A program made the translations under genes and the position numbers. The notes under the pieces were generated by a model. That model was not told where the DNA came from and did not search any database. It was given only the letters and a program-made list of their open reading frames with translations. Positions 44,732-56,819 of a stretch of DNA of 64,000 bases are shown here, piece by piece (the stretch's first letter is position 1; every line of letters begins with the position of its first letter). Source of the stretch: Antedon mediterranea. Taxonomy: Eukaryota; Echinodermata; Crinoidea; Comatulida; Antedonidae. The stretch spans positions 3,793,001 through 3,857,000 of the forward strand of contig NC_092671.1 in NCBI RefSeq assembly GCF_964355755.1, written 5' to 3'.

Positions 44732-47451
44732 TCAGGGTTCTTTTTCAGTGATCCAGCACCATTTGTAAATTTCCTCAAGTATTTCTTCAATGTTAGAACA
44801 CATATCTCGTGCAACAGAAATTGTTTTACTCGAGTTTTCTTGTAACCGTCGATGTTTGTCATCGTTGTTGAGAGTATTGACAGCTTGTAACCATTCGAAC
44901 TTAGCATTTGTTGCAGGTTGAATCTATCAGATAAAAATTCGTATTATTATTAGTATATGTATCTCTAGAATAAATAACATATTTCGTAGGAATACACAAA
45001 TTAATTATAAATAGATATATACCTATATGATGTGTCAAATTACTACAAAACACTTATATTACTTTAAATATTTCAGGATGCAGAATATGAGACAGTTTGT
45101 TTCTACTTAGATGTTGCTACTCAAAGAAGCTATATAAAGGGAAACAAACTTACCGATACAAGATATATCAACAGAGGTTTGAATTTATTTCTAAAATCTT
45201 TCCAGTCTCTCTGTTTTAGTATCTTTTGAATTCGTTGATCAACAGTTTCAGGTGGTGTTACTTTCGGAATAATAATGAAGTCTACAGATCTAGCTTTGGA
45301 ATTTGGATAATGTTTGTTTCCAAATTGCTCCATAGCATGGTTTAGTATATTTCGGCCTTGCTGCAGTACAATAGAGATGTTAGTGGCTATTTTATCATCA
45401 TCCATTAGAATGCTGTATTCCATTTCCAATTGACATCCTCTTAATGCTTTTAATTCTTGGCCCATCAAAGATCCATCATCACAAGAAGGCAACAGTTCGG
45501 CAAGTTCTTGTTTCAGATTAAACTCTTTACTCCAGCTTTCGCTACCTTTAGCGACCGAAGCAATACTTTTCAAAGCAGACATTCTCAATTTGGTATCTTC
45601 CGTTCTTTTTGTTTCTTCTAATAGTCGTTTCGCACCAACTAAACTTCTCAATTCTGTTGCCCGAGTAAATATTCTTATCGCTTTAATGCCATCTCCAGAT
45701 GCAGCTTCTTTCTCTCCTTTTGCTACAAATAAGTCCATTGTAAGTTGACGGACATCTTTCTCTTTTACACAAGTCTCGCATTTAATAATCGCTAAAATAT
45801 TACTACAAACATCAAAACTACTCATCTTCAAATTCACTCGAGCGAATTTAACAAGTGTCTCAATCTCCTCGGCGTGGCTTGTATTTGGTGCATGTGCATA
45901 GTGATATGCTTTCAAACCCTCTTTATAATAAGAACAAGCATTCTTAAAGTCACCCAACTTTTCGTGTAGCTTTGCATTTTCCAAATTTGCTGCAATTTTG
46001 TCTAGACCTTCTGAATGTTTAATTTTGCTATTGAAATGGTTTCGCACATATTTAACGATTTTATTAACAGCGGTTTTATACTCATCTAAAAATTCCACAG
46101 GTCTATTCCCAGAAGTGGTTTTCGCGAATGACTCAAGAGCAATGTCTATACATGCTTGGTTGCTGCAAACTGCGTCACGATAGTCTTCCTTCAATGCAAG
46201 ATAACGTGCATAGTTTTGGTTTACGTCAAACAAGACAATTGGATCGTCTTTGAAATCAGATAATAGATTATCATACACAACATCTACATCATCATGTTTT
46301 CCCAGAGAAGCTAGAGCTTTTGCCTTTTGCATTTTGGCTGCAGGGTCAGATGGCTGCAGTCTTATCGCATTTTCAAGACACTCCAATTGTTTGTTTGTTT
46401 CATTCTTTTCTCGGTAAAGAATTGCCTCTTGAACAAAGATACACGCTGCTTTACCGTATTTTTCTTTCGCACATTCTATAACGTCATGAGCTTTTTTATA
46501 GTATATTGAATCGCATTTGGGTTCACTGCACTTTGTTTTGACTCTTTTACATTTGCATTCACCCATTCGGATATAGCATTGAGCAATGAGACTCAATATT
46601 CTTGGCCTCAAAGATGACTTCTTTGCTTCTTCGAGCAAATTCAGTATTTTGAAAATAAGGAGATTTTCTACGTTTTCGAAAACAAGACTGTGGTCAACAT
46701 CTTCAACTTCACTGTATGATCTTTTTTGGTTAAATCCTTGATGATATTTTCTTCTGTATATATCAGCCAAAATCGTCTTGGCATAGGCATGACCAGCATC
46801 TAGTTTCAATACTTCGTCCATAATTTCTTCAGCTCGATTCAATTCATCAGACCACTGAGACGGGTAAAGTTTACGTTTTGGTATTCGCCATGCTATGAGT
46901 CCAAACATAAACTTCCACTCAACATTTTCTGGACATATCTCGCTTGCTAGTTTCAGCTCAGTTGCGCTCTCTTCGTACCTAGAGAATTTTAATCTTGACA
47001 GAGCGAAGCCTTTGGTTGCATGAATACTTGCTTCAAACTTTCTCTTGTCTTCTTCACCACTATGCTTGTATACTGTCAGTAGGTTACTGAGTTCCTTTAA
47101 GTGTTCTTCTTTATTGCTGCGTTTGTTTGCAAACCAACACTTTAATGCCAAATACATTGACTTATAACCATTTTTAATCGATTCAGGTATTCTATCAGGT
47201 AATTCTGATATTGCACGAAAGGCTTCCTCATTTATTTCTTTTGCTTTCGAAATATCCTTCTCATCGTTTCCTTTAAAATCTGACATGTATGTGTAGCTTT
47301 CGAATAAAAGTAGCTCGATGGTGAACGATTTTGTATCTTCCCGGTGCTCAATAATTGATTGCTTTAATGATTTAAATGATTTACATGTATTTTCGAGGTT
47401 CCAATTAGCATGAAAGTCAACATCTCGTAAATTAATAATGTTCGGTTCCAT
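44732..47451 (-). CDS. IFIT-like TPR protein copy 6, intact, 829 aa
   Basis: Two coding exons: 45154-47451 (766 codons) and 44732-44923 (63 codons plus stop), phase-0 GT-AG intron. The only undamaged copy. Layout: LRDVDFHANWNLEN (6-19) like the IFIT N-terminus; an all-helical TPR solenoid to about residue 690 (FSRYEESATELKLASEICPE, KQLECLENAIRLQPSDPAAK, KNACSYYKEGLKAYHY); then GRNILNHAM (699-707; R700-x4-H705), VDFIII (725-ish), and in the last exon IQPATNAKFEWLQ with LNNDDKH (784-790). The order LNHA, FII, QPxxN, LNNxDKH resembles a small bacterial HEPN-like family; this is inference. The stop of the paralogs (TGC-TGA) is TGG here, adding six residues. No signal peptide or TM: cytosolic. Likely an innate immune effector, probably RNA-related, function unproven. 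An acceptor 13-15 nt before the ATG implies an untranslated first exon, possibly ending at the GTAAG donor at 47800. Confidence 0.85.
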
Positions 47452-47942
47452 GATGTCGGTCTAAACCTGTATCATATCAACAGAAAAATAAATAATTATT
47501 TATACTTATTATATATATATTACCAAATATTAATAATTCTGTATTATTTACAAAATACGTGATTATTTTTAGGGAGATCATAATCAGTTGGTAAAAACCA
47601 GGTGGGCGTGGTTATACGAAATTAGGTCAATAAAACATTGGGTGTACACTCGCTCAATATAGAAGCTCATTTCATGGAAACATCTACCATGTACCAGCAA
47701 CATTCACTTAAACTCTCTATCGTAGTATATGCCCTCTAGCTTGTAGCACATCAAACTGATCTAAGCCTTAGCCTAGGTTAGTAGCCCAAGTGTGTCTTAC
47801 CCAAGTACGTTCCTGGCTGAATCATCCGCAGGTTAAACGTATGCCTATCAAAAATAGTGATAATATTTCCAAAACACAAGATAGAATGATAGAATAGGCC
47901 TTCACTGCTAATATTACAATACATTATTTTGAGAAAATGCCT

Positions 47943-47975
47943 GGAATTTCCACACAAGACGCGCATGCGTGATAG
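47943..47975. promoter_or_regulatory. Kappa-B-like site plus GCATGCGTGA, upstream of TPR copy 6
   Basis: GGAATTTCC at 47943-47951, GCATGCGTGAT starting 20 bp after its first G. About 490 bp upstream of the copy 6 ATG and 140 bp upstream of a possible exon 1 donor at 47800. Confidence 0.55.
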
Positions 47976-48328
47976 ACATCCTGTTTTGTGCAGTGAATCG
48001 TAAGATGCCTGTATTCATGTTCTCAAGGTCATGACCTATTGTAGCATGGTAGGCCTACTGTATGTGAGTATAATAACATAAGCTACAGCCACCCGGGAGA
48101 TTTCTCCATTCTATAACACACGTCAAACTTCAAGGAATGCTAACAAAATGATTAATCATAATGAAAACATCGTTTAGACTGAATGTATAATGACATTAGT
48201 CACAAGTCTTTTCATGCGCGATACTGAAGAAATACAGTACTGTACTTCGATATATGACAAGATGTGCAGCGAAGCGTAACCAACATAATAATTTTGTCTA
48301 TGTCACAATGGATCAGCCTTTGCTTGGT

Positions 48329-50064
48329 GGGTGTCACGAAAGCTCAGACCACGAAAGCTCAGACCCCCTAAGACCCCATTTACACTTACGTTTGGGTCCA
48401 GGGCCGGTCCTGGGCCGGTTGCAAATATTTACCTTTTAGGCCGGCCCCAGAGCGTTTACACTAGCGACGCAGATTACTGGTCGTAAATAATTTTATCGGA
48501 AGTACCATTGCATGCTGGGATACGAAGTACAGTTTGTTTACATTTTTCTCTCTCGATCGTCAATTCAACTCTCCGCGCGAACCGACCGTTTTATATTTAT
48601 ACTGTATTGTTGTTTTTTGTCCCATTAAAAACAAAATGAACCCCACTGTTTTATATATAATATGGCTATATTTTATGTATATGCGAAACAAGCGGAGGAA
48701 TACTTTATTGAAAGAAGATGTCTGAAAATAAATTTAACTATATAATGAAGAAAACAAATTGTCGCCCGGAAAGGAGGAAGGTACGGTATGTACTGAGAAT
48801 GTCGGATCGTCATAACAACAACCTCATAAAAAGGTTAAACGTTGTTCACGGTTCACTGCGTAAGCCGGCCCAAACGTAAAAGCCGCTCCTGAACCTACCT
48901 GGAGAGGTGGCCCAGATCTGCGTCCGGCCCAGGGCCGGCCTAACTTTTTGGAGTATTTACACTTATCAATTGCCGACCCAGGGCCGACCCAGGGCCGGCC
49001 TAAATCGTAAGTGTAAATGGGGTCTAAGACCTAAGATCACGAAAGCTAAGACCCAACACCTAAGATTACAAATATTTATCTTTCGCACCTGCCTTGTATT
49101 TTAACTCCCAACATTTATTCTGAATACCACACCTTAGAATTGGCACTTTCATGAAAAAGAATCACATAAAAAGTAACAAATACATTTTTAAATTGATGAT
49201 TTTACAGACGTTTTTCTCGCACACAAAATGACTAGCCTACAGTACAGTAGGCCTACCCCATGGGCCATGTTCAATGTTTTTGTTTCTATGGAACGTCAAA
49301 AGAGCAAAAATTATATAGAGGGCTGAAAACTCTGTGGAGTCCATCTACAGTGTGGATGGAACAATGTAAAATTAAAATTGTAATGATAATAGTATAATCA
49401 TGCAAGTACGAAGAAATAAATACTGGCAAATAAATTTTAATTTAAAAATCATGATAAGTTTTTTTGTTTCGTTTTCTTTCTGTTTTTATACTTGTACTAT
49501 TATTGTTGCTCTTTTGGCGCTCCATAGAAACAAAAACATTGAGCATGGGGAGGAGTTACATTACAGTAGGCCTATACAAAGAAACACATCTGTAAAATCA
49601 TCAATTTAAAGGATTTATTTATTTGTTATTATGTGTTTCTCCTTCTGAAAGTACTTATAAGTCCTAATTTTAAAGTGTGGTGTTCAGGATAAAGTTAGTC
49701 AACAAATTTGGAGTCAAAATACAAGAAAGGCAGGTGCGTAAGAAAAACATCCTCTGAAGCAACACAATGGAGTAAATATATACCAACAAACAACCCGTCA
49801 AGTTTGTTTGTTGTAAAGAAAAAATATACATTTACTCAACGGGCGAAAATAATGTGAGTTTATCTATGTTTTGCGGTAGTATTAAATTATATTTATGGTA
49901 ATAAATGAAACCTACTGTGTTTAAAATTATGTATGGATAAACAAGTATTGTTTTTAAGCTGTAGTATATCTTAGTATTTGTAATCTTAGGTGTTGGGTCT
50001 TAGCTTTCGTGATCTTAGGTCTTAGGGGGTCTGAGCTTTCGTGGTCTGAGCTTTCGTGACACCC
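48329..50064. mobile_element. Foldback / MULE-like TIR element with long arms
   Basis: Terminal inverted repeat starts GGGTGTCACGAAAGCTCAGA and contains the repeated unit CACGAAAGCTCAGACC. The right end at about 50020-50064 is its exact reverse complement. The inverted arms extend inward for several hundred bases (49080-49310 against 49490-49745). Host sequence CTTTGCTTGG flanks both ends (48318-48327 and 50064-50073), a 9-10 bp target duplication as made by Mutator-like elements. No transposase frame. Confidence 0.85.
48371..49022. mobile_element. TIR element nested in the foldback element's left arm
   Basis: Ends AGACCCCATTTACACTTACG and its reverse complement at 49003-49022. The right arm of the outer element shows the uninterrupted sequence CCTAAGACCTAAGATC, proving a later insertion with CTAAGAC duplicated on both sides (7-8 bp, hAT-like). 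The interior is rich in GGCCGG and carries no recognisable protein. Confidence 0.8.
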
Positions 50065-50125
50065 TTTGCTTGGTTCCCATTAGGACGCAAAACAGAGGGA
50101 CGTAAGCGCACCAATAACATAATTG
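50065..50125. repeat. MITE end, GGTTCCC family, interrupted by the foldback element
   Basis: TTTGCTTGGTTCCCATTAGG, ACGCAAAACAGAGGGACGTA: the family's left terminus. The foldback element inserted into its CTTGG. Confidence 0.5.
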
Positions 50126-50564
50126 GTATAGGTAAAGTCACCAAAGGAAGTTTAATATTGATATTTTTCATTTTTAAATCCAACATGGCCGCCATGCAAT
50201 CAAAATGTTAGTTACGCCAAATTATGTTTGGTGACCCCATATTACCATATAATTTGCACCTAAAATCAGAACTCTAGGTGCCTTTTTAGCAGAGATATAC
50301 CTGAAAAGTGAACAGTTGGGCCATTTCATATTTTTGACACCCTAATCATGGAGTAAAGAATACTCCATGCCCTAATGAATAACTGTGCAAATTTTCAGAA
50401 TGTTATCACAATTTGAAGGATGGGTTCACTTAACAGGCCTACTAAATTGCCTGCGCAAGATCATATTGAAATGTTTGAGATCGTATAACATTATCACCTA
50501 ATAAGTTAGTTTAAAATAAAAAACGTTTATTGTGAAAAACCATTATTTAAAGATGTAATGTCAT

Positions 50565-51275
50565 TTTCTACAGGCTAGGAATAATTTCCTCTTACCGCCC
50601 TCTATAAATTCCACTTCTTGAGACATATCTAATAATTTTGCGTCTTCAAACTATGTTATTTCGGTCGAAATCTGCAGATCTGATGATCGTGTATTGTTCA
50701 TATTTCACTTCAACGATCATAATTGCCATCCGGAATAACAATATGTGATTGTGATATCGATTATTATCAAGTGCCACGATGCTATCTAACTTTAATTTAA
50801 TTACTAAGAACATACTCCATGCTAAGAACCTGGCCCGATAATAGTAATGCTGACTGGACTAATCGACAAATAATAAAGTGGACACTGAGATGGATCTGTT
50901 GACGTGATGACATTCTGCTCATCATCTACTTCTGATTGTTTACATCATAAAACATCTGCTGTTTTCGCCAGTCAACTGAATTCTTTTGCTGGAAGATGAC
51001 GCGTCTTGTGTACTTCTCAATGCTGCAAATGACAGCGTAGTGTAGTAATGAGTTAGAAATTCAAATATGGTATATACTTATTCGTTTTTTTCCTCGAGTT
51101 TAACGGTGCAATGGTTGATTTAATTGATCGTATGGATTGATACAATACTATAAAATATGTCGTCGCTGCATAAGAAAAAACTAACCCGAGCTAAGGTTGT
51201 GGTGCTAGGAAATGAAGGGTGCGGTAAGACAGGTAAGGCCGGATAAAGGGTTGGTTTTCATATGGTGTCCATTTG
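50565..51275 (+). repeat. Segmental duplication, unit a (promoter and exon 1 of GTPase)
   Basis: Aligns nearly throughout to 57220-57281 joined to 58839-59472, the second unit being interrupted by a Helitron. It covers about 500 bp of upstream DNA, the first coding exon and about 40 bp of intron. Confidence 0.85.
51157..51232 (+). CDS. Duplicate first exon of RERG/RASL11-like GTPase
   Basis: Encodes MSSLHKKKLTRAKVVVLGNE then GCGKT and ends in a phase-1 donor (CAG-GTAAGG). It differs from the exon at 59351 by a single synonymous change (AAG/AAA). No other GTPase exon follows before the second copy, so it is either an alternative distal first exon sharing exons 2-4 or a non-functional partial duplicate. 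Confidence 0.7.
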
Positions 51276-52174
51276 TGGTAATACTGTATCATTTGACTTT
51301 CAACTTTTATTCTTTTTTGGGTTTAATATGGCAGTGTGTATATATCCGGTGTGTGACGAATCGTCATACCATTCATGCTACCAGCTTACTTGGTTCAGGT
51401 CCTTTCACGGATCACTGTTTTGTTTGAGGAATGAAAATTTCCATGGAGAATATGGAACTGCTATTTGCATTCAACTGTTGCAATTAGGATATTTTTGTAC
51501 CAGTGGAGATTCATCCAATTGATAAGTATGACAAACACCACATCGTGTCGGCCTAACTACATAACATTACGCCATGTTTAAACGTAATGTTATGGACATT
51601 GTGTTATATATCTTGATTTATTTTGTAATATTTAATGCAATCAATGAGTAGCGAGTGGTATCCGTCGCATAGAATTCAAAGACTATCCGTTGAACCATTT
51701 CGAAATTTACGAAGAGAAAAGAAGTTGGTGTGTGGTACCGTACCAAATTATATATACAGCTAGTAACCCAATGGGCAAAATTGTTGATTAACACTGGTTT
51801 TGTGAGGTGTTTGTACATAACATGATTCCACGCTGCAAATCACAATTGTTATAAACTGTCTCTCCGTTGGTAGGAATATAATCGATCCTATGACTGTCAG
51901 TTTGTAATAAAAAGCCCTCAATTTATTTATTCAAGTTTATAGGTTTAATATAATCGACTCTCATCCTATATATACGTTGTTAGTGATAAAATAAACGATA
52001 GTCAGTTCACTGGAACTTTACGGTGAATTTAATTTGGTGCTTAGCGTAAAACGCCAATAACATATACAGTACCCGCCTTCTCTGCACCCTGGCAAATCAC
52101 ATTAAACTCAACCAATGGAAAACAAACCCAAATACTATGTGTATTCATGTGTGTATTCATTCAAAGAATTAAAA

Positions 52175-52700
52175 AATAACTGAAATTCAAGAAACTGTAT
52201 TCTGCCGTAACCCTTTCATTTATTATTTTAAAACATTAAAAAAAATTACATACAAATTATAAGAAAATATTGTTTAATATAATTAAAGTGGAAGACGACC
52301 TCATTCGTGACATTAGAGGACCGTCGTCGGGATTCAAACCAGGATCTTCTAATAGTACGCGAGGTAGCCTACTGCATGAGGGTAAATGCCAAGGGCAATG
52401 CGTCACCAGAACTTTAAAAACATCTTGTCTTTGAAAACCTAAAAAAATATTATGACGGTTCGCTGATTGAAGTACAGTAATAAGCTTAAAATCATTTTAC
52501 AAAGAAGCTAAATTGCCGAGAATGAGAAGCTTCTATATTATTATAAAAACAATTACTAATTTTGATCTACTTTGGAGTAGCTTTGCGTCATGGTGTTGAG
52601 TGATTTGTACTTTATACTATAAGTACATTGAGACTTGCAAAAAATTCGCAAGTAATTCTCGGGTGGGACTCGAAGATAAATACCTTCATTACTTTAAGAA
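52175..52700 (+). repeat. Tandem duplication unit 1 flanking HNH-like gene 1
   Basis: Matches 53945-54320 joined to 55227-55370. Landmarks: AAACTGTATTCTGCCGT, GGATTCAAACCAGGATCTTC, GAGAATGAGAAGCTTCTATA, GATCTACTTTGGAG. Together with HNH-like genes 1 and 2 and their upstream DNA this forms a tandem duplication of about 1.8 kb. Confidence 0.85.
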
Positions 52701-53102
52701 TCCCACTAATTCTAATGATCCGCATACTTTTCTTTTCTTGCTACTTATTTGATTGATTCCTTCTTTGTTGCTTCTTATTTTTCTTCTCAGTGTTCAAAGA
52801 AAGCACTCTAAAAATGTGGTATTTATGAAGTAGTAATAGCAATGTTAATAGTGTAGAAGTGCTTGATACATAATGCAGACCAGAATAGAAATTTAATTCA
52901 ACTTATTCCAAAAGACACTAAATCCGGTTTGTTTTATTTACTGACTGAACTGTCGACGTGAATATTATTTTTTAAAGATGATGAAAAAGAACAATAAAGT
53001 ACATACACGGATCCAATCAACTGATTTTGATTTATTTCTAAGTATCACGAGATCTGAGTACAACACTTCGATAGGCATCATGTGTATGATTAAAACACGT
53101 TA

Positions 53103-53513
53103 TTAACTTCTCTCTGGCCCGCCTCCTCTTATCCTTACATTTTCAGCTTTCCTCACTTTAACAGCTTTTGTTTTCTTGGCTTTAAACCAGCCATCTGGTA
53201 AATGTTGTTTCTTATTACATGAATGACAAAGTGGTATAATGTAGTAAAATGTGTCTGTATCTGTTTCTCCTCTAATATAAACATGGGCTCCGTCAGTGGG
53301 TTCTTTGTTCCTTCCGTTTTTTGTGTCGCAGTATTCCTCAGTAGGGCATATTTTTGGTTTACTTGTTCTGCCAACGTTTTTTAACCAAAATTGTATCCAG
53401 CTTCCTCCACCGGGAGGCGATTTATCGTGCTGGCCGGTCAAACGTACGTTTTTCACTTCTTCACCAGCTACAATATCTCGTACAGGAAACCGTTCCTCGC
53501 CACCTTCAGCCAT
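53103..53513 (-). CDS. HNH-like zinc protein 1, single exon, 136 aa
   Basis: Small, intronless. Core: GGGSWIQFWLKNVG (about 45-58), a Cys pair in KICPTEEYC, TDGAHVYI, then FYYIIPLCHSCNKKQH. The C-x5-C ... GAH ... LCxxC ... H arrangement suggests a treble-clef zinc site as in HNH nucleases. Small proteins with SWL-HW, GAHV and IVPLCxxCN motifs are common bacterial hypotheticals, from memory; no function is known to me. Start: the ATG at 53513, because upstream sequence conservation with gene 2 breaks coding character and both paralogs begin at the same point (MAEGG / MARKQ); the frame is open further upstream by chance. A basic C-terminal tail is present (RKAENVRIRGGG). It lies on the opposite strand to, and between, the GTPase exons. 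Confidence 0.7.
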   Translation of the reverse strand: MAEGGEERFPVRDIVAGEEVKNVRLTGQHDKSPPGGGSWIQFWLKNVGRTSKPKICPTEEYCDTKNGRNKEPTDGAHVYIRGETDTDTFYYIIPLCHSCNKKQHLPDGWFKAKKTKAVKVRKAENVRIRGGGPERS

Positions 53514-53944
53514 ATTCGTCAGATACCCAAAACGGTAGTGTGGAAAAAACCAATACCAATCCAAAAAATAAGCAGTACGATTGCCTGGCTGTCGATTCGC
53601 GAATACAATAATTGTGAAAATATTTCTTGAAGGTTCGATGAGTCCATTATACTTATATATTTTAGGTTTATATCTAAAGGTTTTTGTCGTGATTAGCATT
53701 ATTACATGCGGGGTAAGTGTAAACAATGATAGTTTTGCTGAAAAGAAATATTTTGTGATAGTAGTATTTCATTGTCAAGTTTTTACTACAAAATTTGGTT
53801 AGAATAACATTACGTGTTATACGTTTCACAGTAGGTTCGTTTATATAATAACCGAATTGTGGACATTTGAGTGATTCTTTTTAAAAATGGATTACTATAT
53901 TAGCCTAGACTTCTATTCATTCAAATAATGAAAAATAACTAAAG

Positions 53945-54320
53945 AACTGGTTTTCAAAAAACTGTATTCTGCCGTCACCTATTTATTTATTATTTTTTTG
54001 CAACGTAAAAACATTCAAAAAATTACATACACATTATACACAAATATTGTTTAATATAATTAGTCGAGTTAAAGCCAGATAAAACAACTATGACGAACCG
54101 TCATCGGGATTCAAACCAGGATCTTCCAATAGTACGCCATGTACGGTAGCCTATTAAATGCCAATGAAAATGAGACACCAGAAATTTAAAAACATTTTGC
54201 TGCGATTATAATAGTCTTTAAAAACTATAAAAAAAACAATACGACGGTTCGCTGATTGAAGTGCAATAATAAGCTTAAAATCATTTTACAAAGAAGCTAA
54301 CTTGCCGAGAATGAGAAGCT
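53945..54320 (+). repeat. Tandem duplication unit 2, left part
   Basis: Second copy of the 52175-52560 segment; it continues at 55227 after the inserted Helitron. Confidence 0.85.
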
Positions 54321-55226
54321 TCTATATATAAAGTTACGTTAAGGGCAAAATTCGGTAAATCCCGCGTAACTTCTGTAATTTTTACACGATGGTATATAAA
54401 ATTGGTACATACTGTCGATACTGATTTTTAAAACTTACTGAAAACCATTACACTAATTAGGTTAAGTTAGATAATGAGTTATTGGCAATTGAAACGAATT
54501 TAGGTTCAAAGATTTGCCCCAAATAGGAGTGTTTTCCGATCGTGGTATACACACTGTATAATGGATGTCGATGCTGAAAAATACCCGCACACAAGAATAC
54601 GAGGATGCTTCGCATTTATCCTATCTCCTTCAAGTTCTACGATAATTGTTTTTAATAGCTGAAAATAGCTCGAGTACAGAATTATAATGTTGAAGAAAAG
54701 CCGATTTTCTTTAAAAAAAAATACTTTTTATACAAATGTATTGATTTGCGATGAAATCTCTCAGTCTCCCAGTATAATGATTTGGTTTAACACAAGTAGG
54801 TAAAGTTTTGGGCCCTTGGGGAAAAAACTTAAAACCTTTAGATATAGTATTGCAATACTGTACTTTGGCAATACAATACTGAGTGTGGGTATACTCTGTT
54901 ACATATATAAATAAACACATAATATACAAATAAACTTTATTACTGACAGTTGCTTCTCAACGTGTGTATTAATTAATAATCACTATAAAACATGAACAAA
55001 CTATTTCGTTACTGATTGGATAAAGAATATATTTAAAAATTGTTCCTCTTTGTACCCATCCTCTTCACCATCTCTCAATCCTAATGTTACATACAAAACA
55101 CAAATTGGGTTTATTCAAACATTTGGACTAATTTCTTTCTTAACGGTGAAATTACTGTGTATTCGAGAACCATCTGTGGGAACGACCTAGATGGGACACG
55201 AGCGAAGCGAACGTGCCACCATCTAG
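54321..55226 (+). mobile_element. Non-autonomous Helitron, 906 bp, complete
   Basis: Begins TCTATATATAAAGTTACG, ends ACGTGCCACCATCTAG, with a 3' inverted repeat (CTAGATGG ... CCATCTAG around GAGCGAAGCG). The empty site is preserved at about 52540 (GAGAAGCTTCTATATTATTA), so the boundaries are shown directly. No target duplication, CTAG end, hairpin near the 3' end: Helitron features. No Rep/helicase. Confidence 0.88.
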
Positions 55227-55329
55227 TACTCTATAATAAAGATAATTACTAATGTTGATCTACTTTGGAGCTTTACGTCAGGTGTTGAGTAATTTGTACT
55301 TTATACACTATACATTGAGCATAGTTCCG

Positions 55330-55412
55330 AATTCGCAAGTAATTCTCGGGTGGGATTCGAACTCACATCACTACTAGCCTGGCGTTCATACCTCTAGACC
55401 ACCGACCTTGCG
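55330..55412 (-). repeat. tRNA-like SINE head
   Basis: On the minus strand GGTGGTCTAGAGGTATG (A box-like) and GAGTTCGAATCCCACCCG (B box) are spaced as in a tRNA. Similar B-box pieces lie at about 52660 and 12170. The cloverleaf is not complete, so I call it a SINE head, not a tRNA gene. Confidence 0.5.
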
Positions 55413-55616
55413 ATGATGGCTAGAGGTTAGATTCGAGCCCAAGTAAACAGTGGGTATTGTTTGTAACTATGTGGAGCAGCTATGCGTCAGAGTGTCGAGT
55501 ATCTGACCAAGAGTTAAGGGCTACTATTTTGAGTGTCACTTTCAATTAACAATGTTCCAAATATTAGTAGTACATTGTAGATTGTGTACCTTCATTGTTT
55601 TAAGTTATTCACCTTC

Positions 55617-55967
55617 CTATACTCCGCCACCTCTTCCTGTTATACGGTCGGTTTTCTTCACTTTCACAGCTGTTATATCATTGATTTCAAACCAACCTTC
55701 AGTTTCCCTGTGTTCGTTATTAATGCATGAACGACAAAGTGGTATAATGTAGTAAAATTTGTCTCTATCTGTTTCTCCTTCAATATAAACATGGGCTCCG
55801 TCAGTGGTTTTGTTGTTGCAATCTACAGCAGTGCATGATGTTGGTGGGTAGTCTGCTCCAACGCTATAGACCCAATAGTCAATCCAGCTTCCACCACCGG
55901 TAGGCGATAGATCTTTCGTGGTGACGTTCTTTACTCTTTTACCTTTTGCAATCTGTTTTCTAGCCAT
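55617..55967 (-). CDS. HNH-like zinc protein 2, single exon, 116 aa
   Basis: Tandem duplicate of the gene at 53103. It has GGGSWIDYWVYSVGADYPP, a Cys pair (SCTAVDC), TTDGAHVYIEGE, FYYIIPLCRSCINNEH and a GWFEI strand, then a basic tail ending GRGGGV. All putative zinc ligands (two Cys, His of GAH, Cys-x2-Cys, terminal His) are kept while the rest diverged strongly, which argues for selection on a folded protein. The ATG at 55967 aligns with that of gene 1. About 350 bp of upstream DNA is also conserved between the two genes (GTTTTGCTGAAAAGAAAT, CACAGTAGGTTC). A kappa-B-like site lies about 850 bp upstream. Confidence 0.7.
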   Translation of the reverse strand: MARKQIAKGKRVKNVTTKDLSPTGGGSWIDYWVYSVGADYPPTSCTAVDCNNKTTDGAHVYIEGETDRDKFYYIIPLCRSCINNEHRETEGWFEINDITAVKVKKTDRITGRGGGV

Positions 55968-56819
55968 ATTTATCAGATAACGAAACGGTAGTGTTGGCCC
56001 TAAACTAGTGTAAACAAAATCCAAAAGGAAGCAGTAACAGTAGTCTACGTTTTTAATTGGAATGATACATGCTGTCGATCGTGCATAGGCCTACACTTAT
56101 AATATTGTGAAGTGAAATGAGTCTATTACTTATGAATGAATGCATTATTATATCCGGGAAGAAGGAAACGCTTCCCTGATTATATACAATAGGTCATGTG
56201 GTGATAAATAATGACTCAAGTTTTGCTGAAAAGAAATCTGTTGTGATAGCAGTATTTCATTGTCAAGTTTTAACAACAAACATTTTGCTTAAAATATATA
56301 TTACGTGTACTTCACAGTAGGTTCATTTATACAATAACCGAATCGTGGGCATATAAATAAACGTACCATCATTAGTTTGATTATGTTTTTGACAAATATA
56401 CAAAACAGGCTAAAAGTAGGCTATTGCTAGCCTACCCGGAAAAATATTACGTTTACAATTTCAACAGACGTGTGATAGGCCTAATTGGAAAATATCTTTA
56501 ATCCACAGTTCTATCTTGTTTTTCAATTATAATGAATTTTGCTTTATTGGGTTTTAAATAATAAATAAAAAAAATATTGTCAAATATAGAGTCAACTGGA
56601 CCTAAATATGTGTATTTGTATACCTTTTTTATTTCAATGTTTACAATATATACATTATGTGAAAGTAGTAGCCTACGATATACGGAATATTAAAAATAAA
56701 AGACATTCTGAGGAGAATGTCGAGGGTGCAATAAATCCACAAACCATGGAATGTAGGCCTACCAATCAGTGTATCACTGGTAGGCCTACTACTGCTACGT
56801 TATAATATTGTTAGAATTT

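Noticed and set aside
53514-53726. 70-residue N-terminal extension of HNH-like gene 1
   Set aside because: The paralog at 55617 has an in-frame break there, the extension looks non-protein-like, and both genes align from the same ATG.
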